Assembly: GCA_963383645.1 (NCBI GenBank)
Contig: OY726574.1
Span: 54,115,477 to 54,179,476, forward strand
Source of the DNA: Muscardinus avellanarius
Lineage: Eukaryota; Chordata; Mammalia; Rodentia; Gliridae
Reading direction: 5' to 3'
Length of the DNA: 64,000 nt
This document shows positions 21,856 to 31,335 of this stretch, in pieces. Each line of letters starts with the position of its first letter. Within the stretch, counting starts at the first letter, position 1. The notes beneath the pieces are model-generated. The model searched no databases. It was not told where the DNA came from and was given only the letters and a program-made list of their open reading frames with translations. The position numbers and the translations under genes were made by a program.

Positions 21856-21858
21856 TTG
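21816..21858. repeat. (TTTA)n microsatellite
   Basis: About ten TTTA units beside the 5' end of the antisense form-B SINE. Confidence 0.9.
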
Positions 21859-21885
21859 TCAAGACTTAACCAAAAAAATGACATT

Positions 21886-22249
21886 AGTAGTAGTAGTAGT
21901 AGTGCTGGGGATGGAACCCAGGGACATTCTACCTCTGAGTCACACTCCAGCCCTATTTTTTATCTTTTTTATTTTTGAAACAGGGTCTCTCTGAGTTCGG
22001 AGGGCCACACTAAGTAGATGAGGCTGTCCACAAACCGCCATCCTCCGGTCTCCGCCTCCCGAATGCTGGGATTACAAGCATGTGTCACCACGCCCGGCTC
22101 CCAGCCCTGTGTTTTATTCTTTATTTTTAAACAGGGTCTCACTGAGTCGCAGAGGGCCTCACTAAGTAGCTGAGGCTGCCTGCAAATCGCGATCCTCCCG
22201 TCTCAGCCTCCCGAATGCTGGGATTTCAGGTGAGCGCCACCACGCAGCA
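21886..22249 (-). repeat. Antisense SINE with a second left arm inserted at the linker
   Basis: Right arm 21900-21952, left arm 21953-22099, then CCAGCCCTGTGTTTTATTC and a second left arm to 22249. CAGCCCTATTTTTTAT before and CAGCCCTGTGTTTTAT after the inner arm look like a target duplication. An (AGT)n tract precedes it. Confidence 0.7.
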
Positions 22250-22381
22250 AATGAGACAATTTTAAAAACTGAATTCAGTAGAGTCCGAGGCAGCTCATTT
22301 CTCAAACAAAAGGTAAGGGTGACACCTAGTGTTCACCAGAAGTATCTGTAACTTTGATCACTATTTCCTTCAGTTTACCTT

Positions 22382-22520
22382 CCGGGCAGGAGGATCGCGC
22401 AGGTTCGAAGCCAGCCTCGCTGGCGTAAGAGACCCTGTTTCAAAAATATAAAATAGGTCTGGGAGTGTAGCCCAGTGGTAGAAGGGCTTCCAGGAACCCC
22501 AGTACCACCAAAAAAAAAAG
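22382..22520 (+). repeat. B1-dID SINE, form B, 5'-truncated
   Basis: Starts inside the left arm at GGGCAGGAGGATCGCGC; right arm GTAGCCCAGTGG ... CCAGGAACCCCAGTACC; A-tail. Confidence 0.85.
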
Positions 22521-22544
22521 AGGCATGCAATTTTTAAAATTTTT

Positions 22545-22746
22545 CTTATGGTAGTGGGGATTGAACCCAGGACATTCTACCTTTGAGCTACACCCCCAGC
22601 CCTACTTTTTATTCTTTATTTTGAAACAGGGTCTCACTGAGTTGCAAAGGGCCTCACTAAGTAGCTGAGGCTGGCTATGAACCTGAGATCCTCCTGTCTC
22701 AACCATCCAAATAGTAGGATTACAAGCATGCACCACCATGCCTGGC
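22545..22746 (-). repeat. B1-dID SINE, form 0/A
   Basis: Right arm GTGGGGATTGAACCCAGG, left arm ending CACCACCATGCCTGGC. Confidence 0.83.
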
Positions 22747-22774
22747 TTATTTTTAATTTAGTAAACTAAACTAA

Positions 22775-22922
22775 ATAATAATTTTATTATTTTTATTTTC
22801 CAAAAAGGGTGACACTAAGTTTCAGAGGGCCTCACTAAGTTGCTGAAGCTGTCCTCAAACCTGTGATCCTCCTGTCTCAGCCTCCCAAGTACTGGGATTA
22901 TAAGCGTGAGCCACCACGCTCA
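22775..22922 (-). repeat. B1 left-arm monomer
   Basis: AT-rich tail then GTTTCAGAGGGCCTCACTAAG to GAGCCACCACGCTC; no right arm. Confidence 0.78.
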
Positions 22923-23420
22923 ATTTAGGCACACAATTCCTAAGAGGTCCCTGTATGATACCAAATGGTGTGAAAATAGAATGCCCCTCTATCCCTCATA
23001 GAAATGTTGGGGTGGCAGTGTTGGAAGCGGGGCTTGGTTATAATCTCAGAAGTACATAAATTCATTGTAATACATTTATCTGGGTGGTGGCCTGGGCTGG
23101 TAGGCGTGGCTGGAGGTGGCCCCGGGGGCTGCAGCCTTGGGGATTATATATGGTTTCTCCTTCCTCGCAAGCTCTCTTATTTTCCAGCCTCCATGATGTG
23201 AGAACAAAGCCTTGCGCGCTCCTCTTCCCACTGCCAGGCCCCGAGATCTGCGGTCCCAGGCCTCACATGGACTGAACTTAAAATCACGAGCAAATCATTC
23301 TTCCTCTGAGTTGCGTGGCCAGGTCTTTGGATTGTCGCAGTGATGATGCTAACCAAGACACTCCTGAATGGACAAAGGAAGAAGAAAAGTCACAGGTGAC
23401 AATTTGCTAAAAGCATTGTC
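22923..23420 (+). repeat. Unique sequence and MaLR-like LTR remnant (about 23055-23375)
   Basis: From about 23055 the text parallels the LTR at 9802-10115: a GTGGC/GGCCCCGGGGG region, TATATATGGTTTCTCC, CATGGACTGAACTTAAAATC, GTGGCCAGGTCTTTGGATTG and a CTAACCAAGACACTCC end. No internal coding region. Confidence 0.5.
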
Positions 23421-23491
23421 GTCGAGCATGCGAGCCTCCTTTCTCAGCCTCCCAGGTAGTTGGAATACAGGCATGTGCCACCATGCTTGCT
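23421..23491 (-). repeat. B1 left-arm fragment
   Basis: CTCAGCCTCCCAGGTAGTTG to GTGCCACCATGCTTGC; only the 5' half of an antisense left arm. Confidence 0.6.
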
Positions 23492-23494
23492 TGT

Positions 23495-24114
23495 GTGGGA
23501 CATTTTAAGAGGTCTAACGTAAGTGTGATTCGAGTCCCAGAATAATACTCAGAATATATAAAGCACTCAAAAAACTTAACACCGAACAACCCAATCAATA
23601 AATGGGCCGGTTAACTGAACAGATACTTCTCAAAAGAAGTATGAATGTCCAACACTTACAGGAGAAAAATGTTTAACGTCTTTTAGCCATCAGGAAGATG
23701 CAGATTAAAACTACATCGAGATTCCAGCCCATCCCACTCAGAATGGTTAGCATCAAGAATACAAAAACAAGCTGGGCGGTGCGTGCCTGTAATCCCAGGA
23801 CTTGGGAGACAGGGACGGGAGAATCACAAGTTTGAGACCAACCTCAGCAACTTAGTGAAACTCTGAGCAATCTTTTGAGACCCCATTTCAAAATAAAAAG
23901 TTCAGGGGGTCTAGCTCGGAAATAGAATGCCCCTGGTTAAATCCCCAGTACCAAGATAAATAAATAATAATAAACACAAAATGTGGTAAATAAAATGTCT
24001 GTGAGGATGCAGGGTCAAAAAAAAACCTTTACATACGGCTGGTGGGAATGTAAATAAGGACAGCCATTATGGAAAATGGTATGGAGTTCCCTTAAAAATT
24101 AAAAATAATCTAGA
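23495..24114 (+). pseudogene. L1 ORF2 3'-region fragment, SINE-interrupted
   Basis: Two segments, about 23495-23768 and 23980-24114, follow the end of L1 ORF2: CCCAATCAATAAATGGGCC, GATACTTCTCAAAAGAAG, CCATCAGGAAGATGCAGATT, AGAATGGTTAGCATCAAGAA, then after a SINE GTGAGGATGCAGGGTC, GGCTGGTGGGAATGTAAAT and AGCCATTATGGAAAATGG. The reading frame is broken throughout. It is an old, non-functional LINE-1 copy. Confidence 0.85.
23769..23979 (+). repeat. B1-dID SINE, form 0, inside the L1 fragment
   Basis: AGCTGGGCGGTGCGTGCC to GTTAAATCCCCAGTACC with an A-rich tail. Confidence 0.8.
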
Positions 24115-24250
24115 AGCCAGTGTGGTGGTGCACTCTTGTAATCCCAGTACTTGGGAGGCTGAAACTGGAGAATCTGGGTTCGCGGTCAGCCTCAGCTACT
24201 TAGTGAGGCCCTCCGCAACTTAGTGAGATCCTGTTTCAAAATAAAGAATG
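24115..24250 (+). repeat. B1 left-arm monomer
   Basis: GCCAGTGTGGTGGTGCACTC to TTTCAAAATAAAGAATG; no right arm. Abuts the L1 fragment. Confidence 0.78.
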
Positions 24251-24327
24251 TCATTTGCACGTACAAATATGCCACAGAGACGCCCCTGTCTCATAGAACT
24301 AAAATGCACTATCAAAACGAATACTAC

Positions 24328-24531
24328 GTCAGGTGTGGTGGCGCACACTTGTAATCCCCGTGCTTGGGAGGCAGAGACAGGAGGATCACGCAGGTTCGAA
24401 GCCAGCCTCACTGGCTTAAGAGACCCTGTTTCCAAATAAAAATATAAAAAATAGGTGTCTGGGAGTGTAGCCCAGAGGTAGAAGGGTTTCCAGGAACCCC
24501 AGTACCACCAAAAATAAAAAAAACAAAAAAA
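24328..24531 (+). repeat. B1-dID SINE, form B, with TSD
   Basis: 13-bp TSD AAAACGAATACTA at 24314-24326 and 24532-24544. GTCTGGGAGTGTAGCCCAG ... CCAGGAACCCCAGTACC. Confidence 0.9.
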
Positions 24532-24559
24532 AAAACGAATACTATTAAGAAAGATGAAT

Positions 24560-24687
24560 AGCCGGGCATGATGGACACACTTTGGGAGGCTGAGACAGGA
24601 GGATCGCCATTCACAATCAGCCTCAGCTATACTTAGTGAGGCCCTCTGCAACTCAATGAGACCCTGTTTCAAAATAAAGAATAAAAA
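24560..24687 (+). repeat. B1 left-arm copy with small deletion
   Basis: GCCGGGCATGATGGACACAC lacks the TTGTAATCCC segment; ends AAATAAAGAATAAAAAAAA, where the next SINE begins. Confidence 0.78.
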
Positions 24688-24688
24688 A

Positions 24689-24880
24689 AATCTAGGTGTG
24701 CTGTGCATACTTGTAATCCCAGCATTCGGGAGGCTGAGACCTGAGGATCGCAGTTCGCGAACAGCCTCAGCTATTAGTGAGGCCCTCTGCAACTTAGTGA
24801 GACCCTGTTTCAAAATAAAGAATAAAAAATAGGGCAGGGGGTGTAGCTCAGAGGTCGAATGCCCCTGGGTTTCCTTACTG
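24689..24880 (+). repeat. B1-dID SINE, form A
   Basis: TAGGTGTGCTGTGCATACTT to GCCCCTGGGTTTCC. The 3' end runs into a perfect hairpin (24873-24896). Confidence 0.8.
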
Positions 24881-24896
24881 AAAAAATTCAGTAAGG
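24873..24896. other. Perfect inverted repeat
   Basis: CCTTACTGAA and TTCAGTAAGG are exact reverse complements separated by AAAA. Confidence 0.9.
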
Positions 24897-25177
24897 ATAA
24901 AAAAGTGTTTTAAATCATAAATGCTGTATATTTGTATAACCTTAGGTGGAAATCGTAAGGAAAGATGTCTTGTGATATCAATTCTCTTGTTTCCATGAAG
25001 AATAAAAAATCCTCTTTGAATGGAAAAGCTGGAGGATGAGATGGGAATAGGCTCAAGTATGTGTCTAATAACAGTTCAACATATCTGAATACACTGCTTA
25101 AAAACGAGTCTCTCTCCACTGAATGCTATCGTTTATAACGTAACTTTCCCTGTAGCTTATATATAAAAAGCTTTTCC

Positions 25178-25363
25178 GCCGGGCGTGGTGGCGCACACTT
25201 GTAATCCCCGCGCTTGGGAGGCAGAGACAGGAGGATGGCGCAGGTTCAAAGCCAGCCATGCTGGCGTAAGAGACCCTGTTTCAAAAATATAAAATAGGTC
25301 TGGGAGTGTAGCCCAGAGGTAGAAGGGCTTCCAGGAACCCCAGTACCACCAAAAAAAAAAAAA
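25178..25363 (+). repeat. B1-dID SINE, form B, with TSD
   Basis: 13-bp TSD AAAAAGCTTTTCC at 25165-25177 and 25364-25376. Near-consensus form B with a pure A-tail. Confidence 0.93.
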
Positions 25364-25376
25364 AAAAAGCTTTTCC

Positions 25377-25756
25377 ATGGTCATAGGTAGCTTTATTTCT
25401 TTTATTTTTTTTACTACAATATAATAAAATGTCAGGTGGAAACTGCCTTCTGGGAGGAGTCCAAGGGAAGAAATGTAATCCTAAATGGCAGGGAAGAACC
25501 CAGCTGCCCCCAAATGCTAGTTGTATTTGAAAATTTCATTATGAGACTTAATATTGAGGGTAAAGTCTTAAAAACAGCCAGTAAGAATTTTGAAATTAGA
25601 GGGCACTTCCTGACCACACCTGCTTCCTTCCTTTCTCCTGGTCTCCTGCACCCTGAGGATGACCAGCCTGCTGTGTGCTCGCCACAGCACCCACACAACA
25701 CAGAATCCTCATTTTAGTTTTCTGTTCTCCTGGCCTCTTCAAACATTTTCTTTTTT
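25377..25756. other. Unique sequence, no gene seen
   Basis: Overlapping 89- and 93-codon frames on opposite strands, neither with recognisable similarity. Confidence 0.5.
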
Positions 25757-26177
25757 ACTGGGCATGGTGACGCATGCTTGTAATCCCAGCATTTGGGAGG
25801 CTGAGACAGGAAGATCACGGTTCACGGACAGCCTCAGCTACTTAGTGAGGCCCTTTGCAACTCAGTGCGACCGGGTTTTAAAATAAAGAATAAGCCAGGC
25901 GTGGTGGCGCACGCTTGTAATCCCCACGCCTGGGAGGCAGAGACAGGAAGATCGCTCTGGTTCGAAGCCAGCCTCTCTGGCTTAAGAGACCCTGTTTCCA
26001 AATAAAAATATAAAATATAGGTGTCTGGGAGTATAGCCCGGAGGTAGAAGGGTTTTCAGGAACCCCAGTACCACCAAATAAATAAATAAATAAATAAATA
26101 TTTAAAAATAAAGAATAAAAAGTAGGGCTGGGGGTGGTGTTCAGAAATAGGATGCCCCTGGGATTCGTTCTCAGTAC

Positions 26178-26179
<2 letters not shown>
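25757..26179 (+). repeat. B1-dID SINE split at its linker by a form-B SINE
   Basis: Left arm 25757-25893 (ACTGGGCATGGTGACGC), right arm from 26119 (GGGCTGGGGGTGGTGTTCAG) to 26179. Confidence 0.85.
25894..26100 (+). repeat. B1-dID SINE, form B, (AAAT)n tail, with TSD
   Basis: TSD TTTAAAATAAAGAATAA at 25877-25893, repeated with one extra A at 26101-26118. The target is the linker of an older SINE. Confidence 0.92.
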
Positions 26180-26180
<1 letters not shown>

Positions 26181-26233
<53 letters not shown>

Positions 26234-26241
26234 TTTAATGA
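26181..26241. repeat. (TA)n then (T)n
   Basis: About 44 bases of TA followed by poly(T), at the 3' end of the outer SINE. Confidence 0.9.
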
Positions 26242-26276
26242 TTATGTTTTGAGGTAGTTTTATTAAGATCCAAACA

Positions 26277-26535
26277 CAGCTGTGCATGGTGGTGCTTGCC
26301 TGCGATCTCTGCCCTGAATCCAGTCCATCAGCCGTCAATTCCCACGCACAAACGCCCTCAGCACCACTTGTCCCCTGCCCCACTGCGCTCACAATAACCA
26401 GGCACCGTCACTGCTCCCTGGGACCGTGCAGTACTGCTGAGTGGCCTCTTGCTTCCACGCTAATTTGCCAGCCTCTGCAAAGTAATGAAACCCTCAGCAA
26501 CAGAGCAAAACTCTGTGTCAAAATAAAAAGTTAAG
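26277..26535 (+). repeat. B1 left arm interrupted by 157 bases of unknown DNA
   Basis: GTGCATGGTGGTGCTTGCC at 26281, unknown sequence about 26311-26467, then the rest of a left arm (CAGCCTCTGCAAAGTAATG to GTCAAAATAAAAAG). The filler has no poly(A) and no SINE text. Confidence 0.5.
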
Positions 26536-26725
26536 CCCGGTATAGTGGCATATGCCTGTAATCCTGGTACTTGGGAGGCTGAGACAGGAGGATCACAGGT
26601 TGGAGAACAGCCTCAGTAACAGTGAGGCTCTCAGCAATGGAGCAAGACCCTGTTTCAAAATAAAAAATAAAAAAGGCTGGGAAATAGCTCAGAGGTAGAA
26701 TGCCTCTGGATTCAATTCCCCCATC
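26535..26725 (+). repeat. B1-dID SINE, form 0
   Basis: GCCCGGTATAGTGGCATATG to GGATTCAATTCCCCC; right arm GGAAATAGCTCAGAGG. Confidence 0.8.
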
Positions 26726-26759
26726 TCCCCTACCCCAATTAAATTAAATTAAAACTGAA

Positions 26760-26854
26760 GTTCTACTGAGAATGTAGCTCAGTGGCAGAGTACCTGCCTA
26801 GCATACACAGGGCCCTGGGTTCAATCCCCAGCACTGATTTAAAAAAAAAAAAAA
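26760..26854 (+). repeat. ID element, undeleted type
   Basis: AATGTAGCTCAGTGGCAGAG (tRNA-like A box), CTGCCTAGCATACACAGGG, GGGTTCAATCCCCAGC (B box) and a 14-A tail: a standard tRNA(Ala)-derived ID SINE. Confidence 0.88.
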
Positions 26855-26889
26855 GCAATACAAAACTAAAGGTCAAAAGCAATAACATT

Positions 26890-26968
26890 TTTAAAAGGCT
26901 GAAGTGTGGCTCAGAGGTAGAATGTCCCTTGGTTTAATCTCCAGTACCACAAAAATTAATTAATTTAA
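26890..26968 (+). repeat. Solo dID arm
   Basis: GAAGTGTGGCTCAGAGGTAG ... TTTAATCTCCAGTACC, A/T-rich tail; no left arm. Confidence 0.72.
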
Positions 26969-26989
26969 AATTTAAAAAGGGCTGGGGAG

Positions 26990-27190
26990 CCAGGCATAGT
27001 GGCACACACTTGTAATTCCAGTACTTGGGAGGCTGAAACAGGAGATTCACAGGTTTGAGGACAGCCCCAGCAAATACTGAGACTCTCGTCAACCTAGTGA
27101 GACCCTGTTTCAAAGTAAAAATGAAATAGGGCTAGAGGTATAATGCCCCTGGGTTCAATCCTCAATACTACTAATAATAATTTTTTAAAA
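26990..27190 (+). repeat. B1-dID SINE, form 0
   Basis: AGCCAGGCATAGTGGCACAC to TTCAATCCTCAATACTAC, with a shortened right arm GGGCTAGAGGTATAATGCC. Confidence 0.8.
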
Positions 27191-27200
27191 AAAACTATAA

Positions 27201-27580
27201 AACCAGGCATGGGGGTGCAGGCTCGTAACCCCAGCATTTGGGAGACTGAGACCAGAGGATTGCGGTTCACAGCCAGCTTCAGCTACTCAGTGAGGCCCTT
27301 TGCAACTCAGTGAGACCCTGTCTCAAAATAAAGACTAAAGCCGGGCATGGTGGTGCACATTTGTATTCCCAGCATTTGGGAGACTGAGACCAGAGGATTG
27401 CGGTTCACGGACAGCCTCAGCTACTGAGGCACTCCACAACTCAGTGAGACCCTGTTTCAAAATAAAGAATAAAAAATTGGGCAGGGGGTGTAACTTGGAG
27501 GTCGAATGCCTCTGAGTACCATCCCCAGACCCACAATAAATAAATAAAATAAAATAAAATAAAGACTAAAAAATAGGGCT
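27201..27580 (+). repeat. B1-dID SINE split at its linker; right arm mostly lost
   Basis: Left arm 27201-27338, then an inserted SINE, then AAAATAGGGCT of the right arm at 27569-27580, where yet another SINE starts. Confidence 0.72.
27340..27555 (+). repeat. B1-dID SINE, form A, with TSD
   Basis: TSD AAATAAAGACTAA at 27326-27338 and again near 27557-27569. GCCGGGCATGGTGGTGC to ACCATCCCCAGACCC, (AAAT)/(AAAAT) tail. Confidence 0.88.
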
Positions 27581-27581
27581 C

Positions 27582-27816
27582 AGCCAGGCATGGTGGCACA
27601 CGCTTGTAATCCCACCCAGCATGGGGAGGCTGAGACCTGGAGGATCGCGGTTCGCAGACAGCCTCAGCTATGTAGTAAGGCCCTCTGCAACTCAGTGAGG
27701 CCTGGTTTCAAAATAAAGAATAAAAAAAAAAAAAAATAGGGCAAGGGGTGTAGCTCGGAGGTAGAATGCCCCTGGGTTCCATCCCCAGACCTGCAAAAAA
27801 AAAAAAAAAAAAAAAG
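27582..27816 (+). repeat. B1-dID SINE, form A
   Basis: AGCCAGGCATGGTGGCACAC to TTCCATCCCCAGACCTGC and a 21-A tail; a 14-A run lies in the linker. Confidence 0.87.
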
Positions 27817-27829
27817 GGGCCATCATAAA

Positions 27830-28118
27830 CCGGGCGTGGTGGTGCACGCTTGTAATCCCCGCGCTTGGGAGGCTGAGACAGGAGGATCGCACAGGTTCGA
27901 AGCCAGCCTCAGCTACTTAGTGAGGCTCTCAGCAACTTAGTGAGACCCTGTTTCCAAATAAAATAGAAAATAGGTCTGGGAGTATAGCCTGGAGGTAGAA
28001 AGCCTCTGAGTTCCACCCCCAGTACCACCAAAATAAATAAATAAATAAATAGGGCTAATGGTGTAGCTCAGAGGTAGAATGCCCCTGGGTTCCATCCCTA
28101 GTATCGTAAGAAAAAGGG
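27830..28118 (+). repeat. Form-C SINE followed by a second dID arm
   Basis: Form C (GGGAGTATAGCCTGGAGG, TTCCACCCCCAGTACC) with (AAAT)n tail, then a form-A right arm GGTGTAGCTCAGAGG ... TTCCATCCCTAGTATC: a mixed-form trimer. Confidence 0.8.
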
Positions 28119-28153
28119 GGGAAAAAAAGATTACAAAGAAACGTGATTTAATA

Positions 28154-28352
28154 GCCACTGGGCGTGGTGGCTCACACTTGTAATCCCCGCGCTTGGAAGG
28201 CTGAGACAGGAAGATCCGGCAGGTTCGAAGTCAGCCTCCACTGGCTTAAGAGACCCTGTTTCCAAATAAAAAATATATATAATAGGTTTGGGAGTGTAGC
28301 CCGGAGGTAGAAGGCCCCTGGGTTCCATCCACAGTACCACCAAAAACAAAAA
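28154..28352 (+). repeat. B1-dID SINE, form-B left arm with form-A-like right-arm 3' end
   Basis: CCACTGGCTTAAGAGACCC is form B, but the right arm reads AAGGCCCCTGGGTTCCATCC, as in form A. A recombinant, or the intermediate before the TTTCCAGGAACCCC change. Confidence 0.8.
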
Positions 28353-28377
28353 ACAAACAACAACAAAAAAAACTAAC

Positions 28378-28503
28378 TAGCTACGCATGATGGCACGCAC
28401 CTATAATCCCAAATACTGGGAGGCTAAGCAGGGAGTCTGAGGCCAGCCTCGACAATTCAGTGGGATCCTCAGTAAGCTTAGTGAGATCCTGCTTCCAAAT
28501 GGG
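28378..28503 (+). repeat. B1 left-arm monomer, diverged
   Basis: AGCTACGCATGATGGCACGC to GAGATCCTGCTTCC. Confidence 0.65.
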
Positions 28504-28654
28504 TGCTCTATCTAGGTGGTTCAAGAACAGCCTCACACGGGACTTGGGTCATGGGTCCCTGACACTCAAATGATGGGGTCCTGCCCCTCCCTAGGCTTCT
28601 GTCCCCCGCTGGCCCCCGGGCTTTCACCTTCTCCATGCCCTGCACCCCTCTGCG

Positions 28655-28699
<45 letters not shown>

Positions 28700-28998
28700 A
28701 TCATTCATGTCCACTGTGAAGAGCTCGGTTCCTTTTCCACAGGACCCTTGGGCCCCATTGATGTGAAAATATGCCTGGGCCTTGTTTAACAGTCCCAAAC
28801 ATTCCTTTAAGAGCAAATATAAGGTCCTTAAGGGAGGCATTTCCTAATCCCTCCGACTAGCCTGGCTCGGTCTCAACTCCCTTCAGCCAAGACAACTTCA
28901 TTAAACAATGCAGTTTATCATTACACCAGTCCTAACTATATATTCCTGGTTTCCTGTATTTTACAGCCATTTTATTTTTATATAATTGTGTTATAAGT
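28504..28998. other. Unique sequence with (CA)n
   Basis: C-rich unique DNA, (CA)n at 28657-28698, then AT-richer sequence. No gene recognised. Confidence 0.55.
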
Positions 28999-29162
28999 TT
29001 TTTTTTTGGTATTAGAGATTAAACCTGGGGCACTCTACCTTCAAGCTACAACCCCAGCCCTATTTTTCTTTTTCTTTCTTTTTTTTTTTGTGGTACTGGG
29101 GGTGGAACACAGGGGCATTCTACCTCTGAGCTATACCCCCAGCACTATATTTTATTCTTTTT
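28999..29162 (-). repeat. Two tandem antisense dID arms
   Basis: Arm 1 GATTAAACCTGGGGCACTC (28999-29065); T-rich spacer; arm 2 GGGGTGGAACACAGGGGC (29089-29162). No left arm. Confidence 0.72.
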
Positions 29163-29346
29163 TTAAATTTTTTTATGGGTGCACTGTACTCACACATCAT
29201 AATGAGATAAAATAATACTTTTGTAGACATACATGCACACATCACCCAGTTAGCCCCTACCCGATCCCCACCCCATTCCCTCCCCATCCCTCCTTCCATA
29301 CTTGGCTTAGTGGTTGACATCTAGTATTATAGCAATTTATCCAATA
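29163..29346 (-). repeat. L1 3'-terminal fragment
   Basis: Reverse complement ends GTGCACCCATAAAAAA and contains GGATGGGGAGGGAATGGGG and CTGGGTGATGTGTGCATG. The same signature occurs at the 3' end of the composite element (47880-48011) and at 38997-39046 and 39635-39695, so this is the 3'UTR of the locally active L1 lineage. Confidence 0.7.
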
Positions 29347-29499
29347 TTAACTATGATAATCTCACATAACAGTTTCATTTGTCTGATACCAAGCTTTTGA
29401 TGACTTAAAGATAACATTTCAACATTTATTTTTGCTTTCTTTCTTACCAGAAAATATTTCTTTCTTTTTCTTTTTTAAGGTGAAACTATCATATATTTA

Positions 29500-30175
29500 T
29501 TTATTTATTTTTCACAAAAAATCTATCCTAATATGGAATATGGACTCTAGATACCCAAAACGATCTCGAAAAAGAACAAAGCTAGAAGATATATATTTTC
29601 TGATTTCAAACCATATAAAGCTACAATAATTGAAACAGTGTAGTACTGTTATAAAGGCAGATATATAAACCATTGGAGTTAAATAAAAGCCTAGAGATAC
29701 ATTCTTCCATATATTGTCAAGTTATTTTTGACAAGGTTTCCACGAACATTTGGTGGAGGAAATGATAATCTTTTAACTAAATATTGTTGAAAAATAATAA
29801 TTACATGAAAAAGAATAAAATTAGACCCTTACCTAATCCCATATACAAATATTAAGTCAAAATAGATAAAAGACCTAAATATAAATCTTAAGACTATAAA
29901 CTTTTAGAGGAAAATCTGGGTCATAAAACCTCACAACATTGAAATTGGCAGTGATTTCTTGGATATGATTTCAATGGCACAGGCAACAGAAGGGTAAATA
30001 AACTCCCTAAAAAATAAAAAAAATATTGTATATCCAAAGACAATGTAAACAGAGTTGAAAGTTACTGATAGAATGGGATAAAATATTTCCAAATGCTATA
30101 TCTGAAGGTATATTAATATTCCTACTAGAAATCCTAAAAATTAACAACAATAAAAGCAAACAATACAATTTAGGG
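29500..30175 (+). pseudogene. L1 ORF2 C-terminal-region fragment
   Basis: Plus-strand text follows L1 ORF2 downstream of the reverse transcriptase: TATTTTTGACAAGGTTTCC, AGAATAAAATTAGACCC, CCATATACAAATATTAAGTC, TAAAAGACCTAAATATAAATC, TTTCTTGGATATGATTTC, GGCACAGGCAACAGAAGG, AGAATGGGATAAAATATTTCC. Multiple stops and indels in every frame. It lies in the opposite orientation to the neighbouring L1 5' piece and looks more diverged, so it is probably an older copy. Confidence 0.85.
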
Positions 30176-30223
30176 ATAGGTATAAGATTAACATAAATAA
30201 TGAATCTCCACAGATAACCAATC

Positions 30224-31335
30224 TTAGTTGTCTGTTGGATGGAAAATCTTGTTTCTCTGGTTCTGGTGTGTGTTACCTATTTCTTCTTTGTGGTTAATCT
30301 CTTTGAGTATTTTCTCTAGTGCTGGTGGTACTGGGGTTCCTGGAAGCCCTTCTACCTCCGGGCTACACTCCCAGACCTCTTTTTACATTTTTATATTTGG
30401 AAACAGGGTCTCCTAAGCCAGCACGCGCGGCTGGCTTCGAACCTACGCGATCCTCCTGTCTCTGCCTCCCAAGCGCGGGGATTACAAGCGTGCGCCACCA
30501 CGCCCGGCCTCTAGTGCTGGTTTTGAAGACATAAATTCCTTCAGTTTCTGTTTGTCATGGAAGCTTCTTATTTCTCCATCTAATTTGATAGAAAGTTTTG
30601 CTGGGTAGGAAATTTTTGGCTGGAAGTTGTTTTCTTTCAGAGTTTGGAATATGTTACTCCAAGCCCTTCTGGCTCTCATGACTTGGTTTGGGAAGTCTGG
30701 AGTGATTCTAATTGGTTTGCCTCTGAATGTCACTTGGCCCTTTGTTTTTGTTGCCTTTAAGATTCTCTGCTTGGCTTCCACATTGGTCATTTTGACAATT
30801 ATGTGGTGTGGGGATCCTCTTCTCCAATCCTGTCTAAAGGGAGTTCTATAAGTTTCCTGGACCTGTGTATCGACCTCTTGCTCTATGTTTGGAAAATTTT
30901 CTGCTATTACTTCCTTGAAGATATTGTTGATCCCTTTGGTTTCACCTTCTTTTCCCTCCTCTATTCCAATTATTCTTAGGTTAGCTCTCTAAAATGAGCC
31001 CATATTTCTTCAATGTCAGATTCCTGCTGTCGGATATTTTTTTCTAGATTAGAAACTATGCGTTCATTTCTAGATTGCTCATCTTCTAAGAGCGAGATTC
31101 TGTTCTCCATGTGGTCTAATCAGTTGTTTGTACTTTGAATTGAGGCCTTTACTTCATTAATTGCATCCTTTATCTCTTTTTGGCTTTCTCTGAATTCTTT
31201 TTGAAACACCTCTATTATTTCTACAGTTATTTTTCTGATTTGATCTTCTAGAAATCTCTGAATTTCTGTTTCATCAGGTTCTGATGTTGGGGGGTTGTAG
31301 GCATTCATTGCTCCATTGTTATTTCTCTTTCCCAT
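30224..31335 (-). pseudogene. LINE-1 ORF1 (RNA-binding ORF1p), disabled, SINE-interrupted
   Basis: ORF1p is the nucleic-acid chaperone of LINE-1. Read on the minus strand from ATG 31335 (MGKRNNN) to a TAA at 30224-30226, it has the family order: a short N-terminal region, a coiled coil (31275-31000; heptad-like EEIRK/LEDEQSRN segments) and a C-terminal RNA-binding domain (30790-30500), where GKPIRITPDF, NFQPKISYPAKLS and GEIRSF match well-known L1 motifs. Without the SINE it would be about 305 codons, slightly short for L1 ORF1p. Breaks: an in-frame TGA at about 31118, a frameshift near 31000, and an antisense form-B SINE at 30326-30508 close to the C terminus. An earlier in-frame ATG at 31380 is less likely to be the start. 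The element stops just after ORF1 with no ORF2 in the same orientation. Confidence 0.88.
30326..30508 (-). repeat. B1-dID SINE, form B, tailless, in L1 ORF1
   Basis: 12-bp TSD CTCTAGTGCTGG at 30314-30325 and 30509-30520. The SINE 3' end (…CCCCAGTACCA in sense) abuts the TSD with no A-tail. Confidence 0.93.

Noticed and set aside
21538..21978. 146-codon frame with Y/I/M repeats
   Set aside because: Tandem AT-rich repeat followed by SINE arms.
24220..24813. 197-codon antisense frame
   Set aside because: Runs through three SINE arms; no cellular protein similarity.
26760..26854. tRNA gene
   Set aside because: The A and B boxes are those of an ID SINE with a poly(A) tail; it does not fold as a complete tRNA with acceptor stem.
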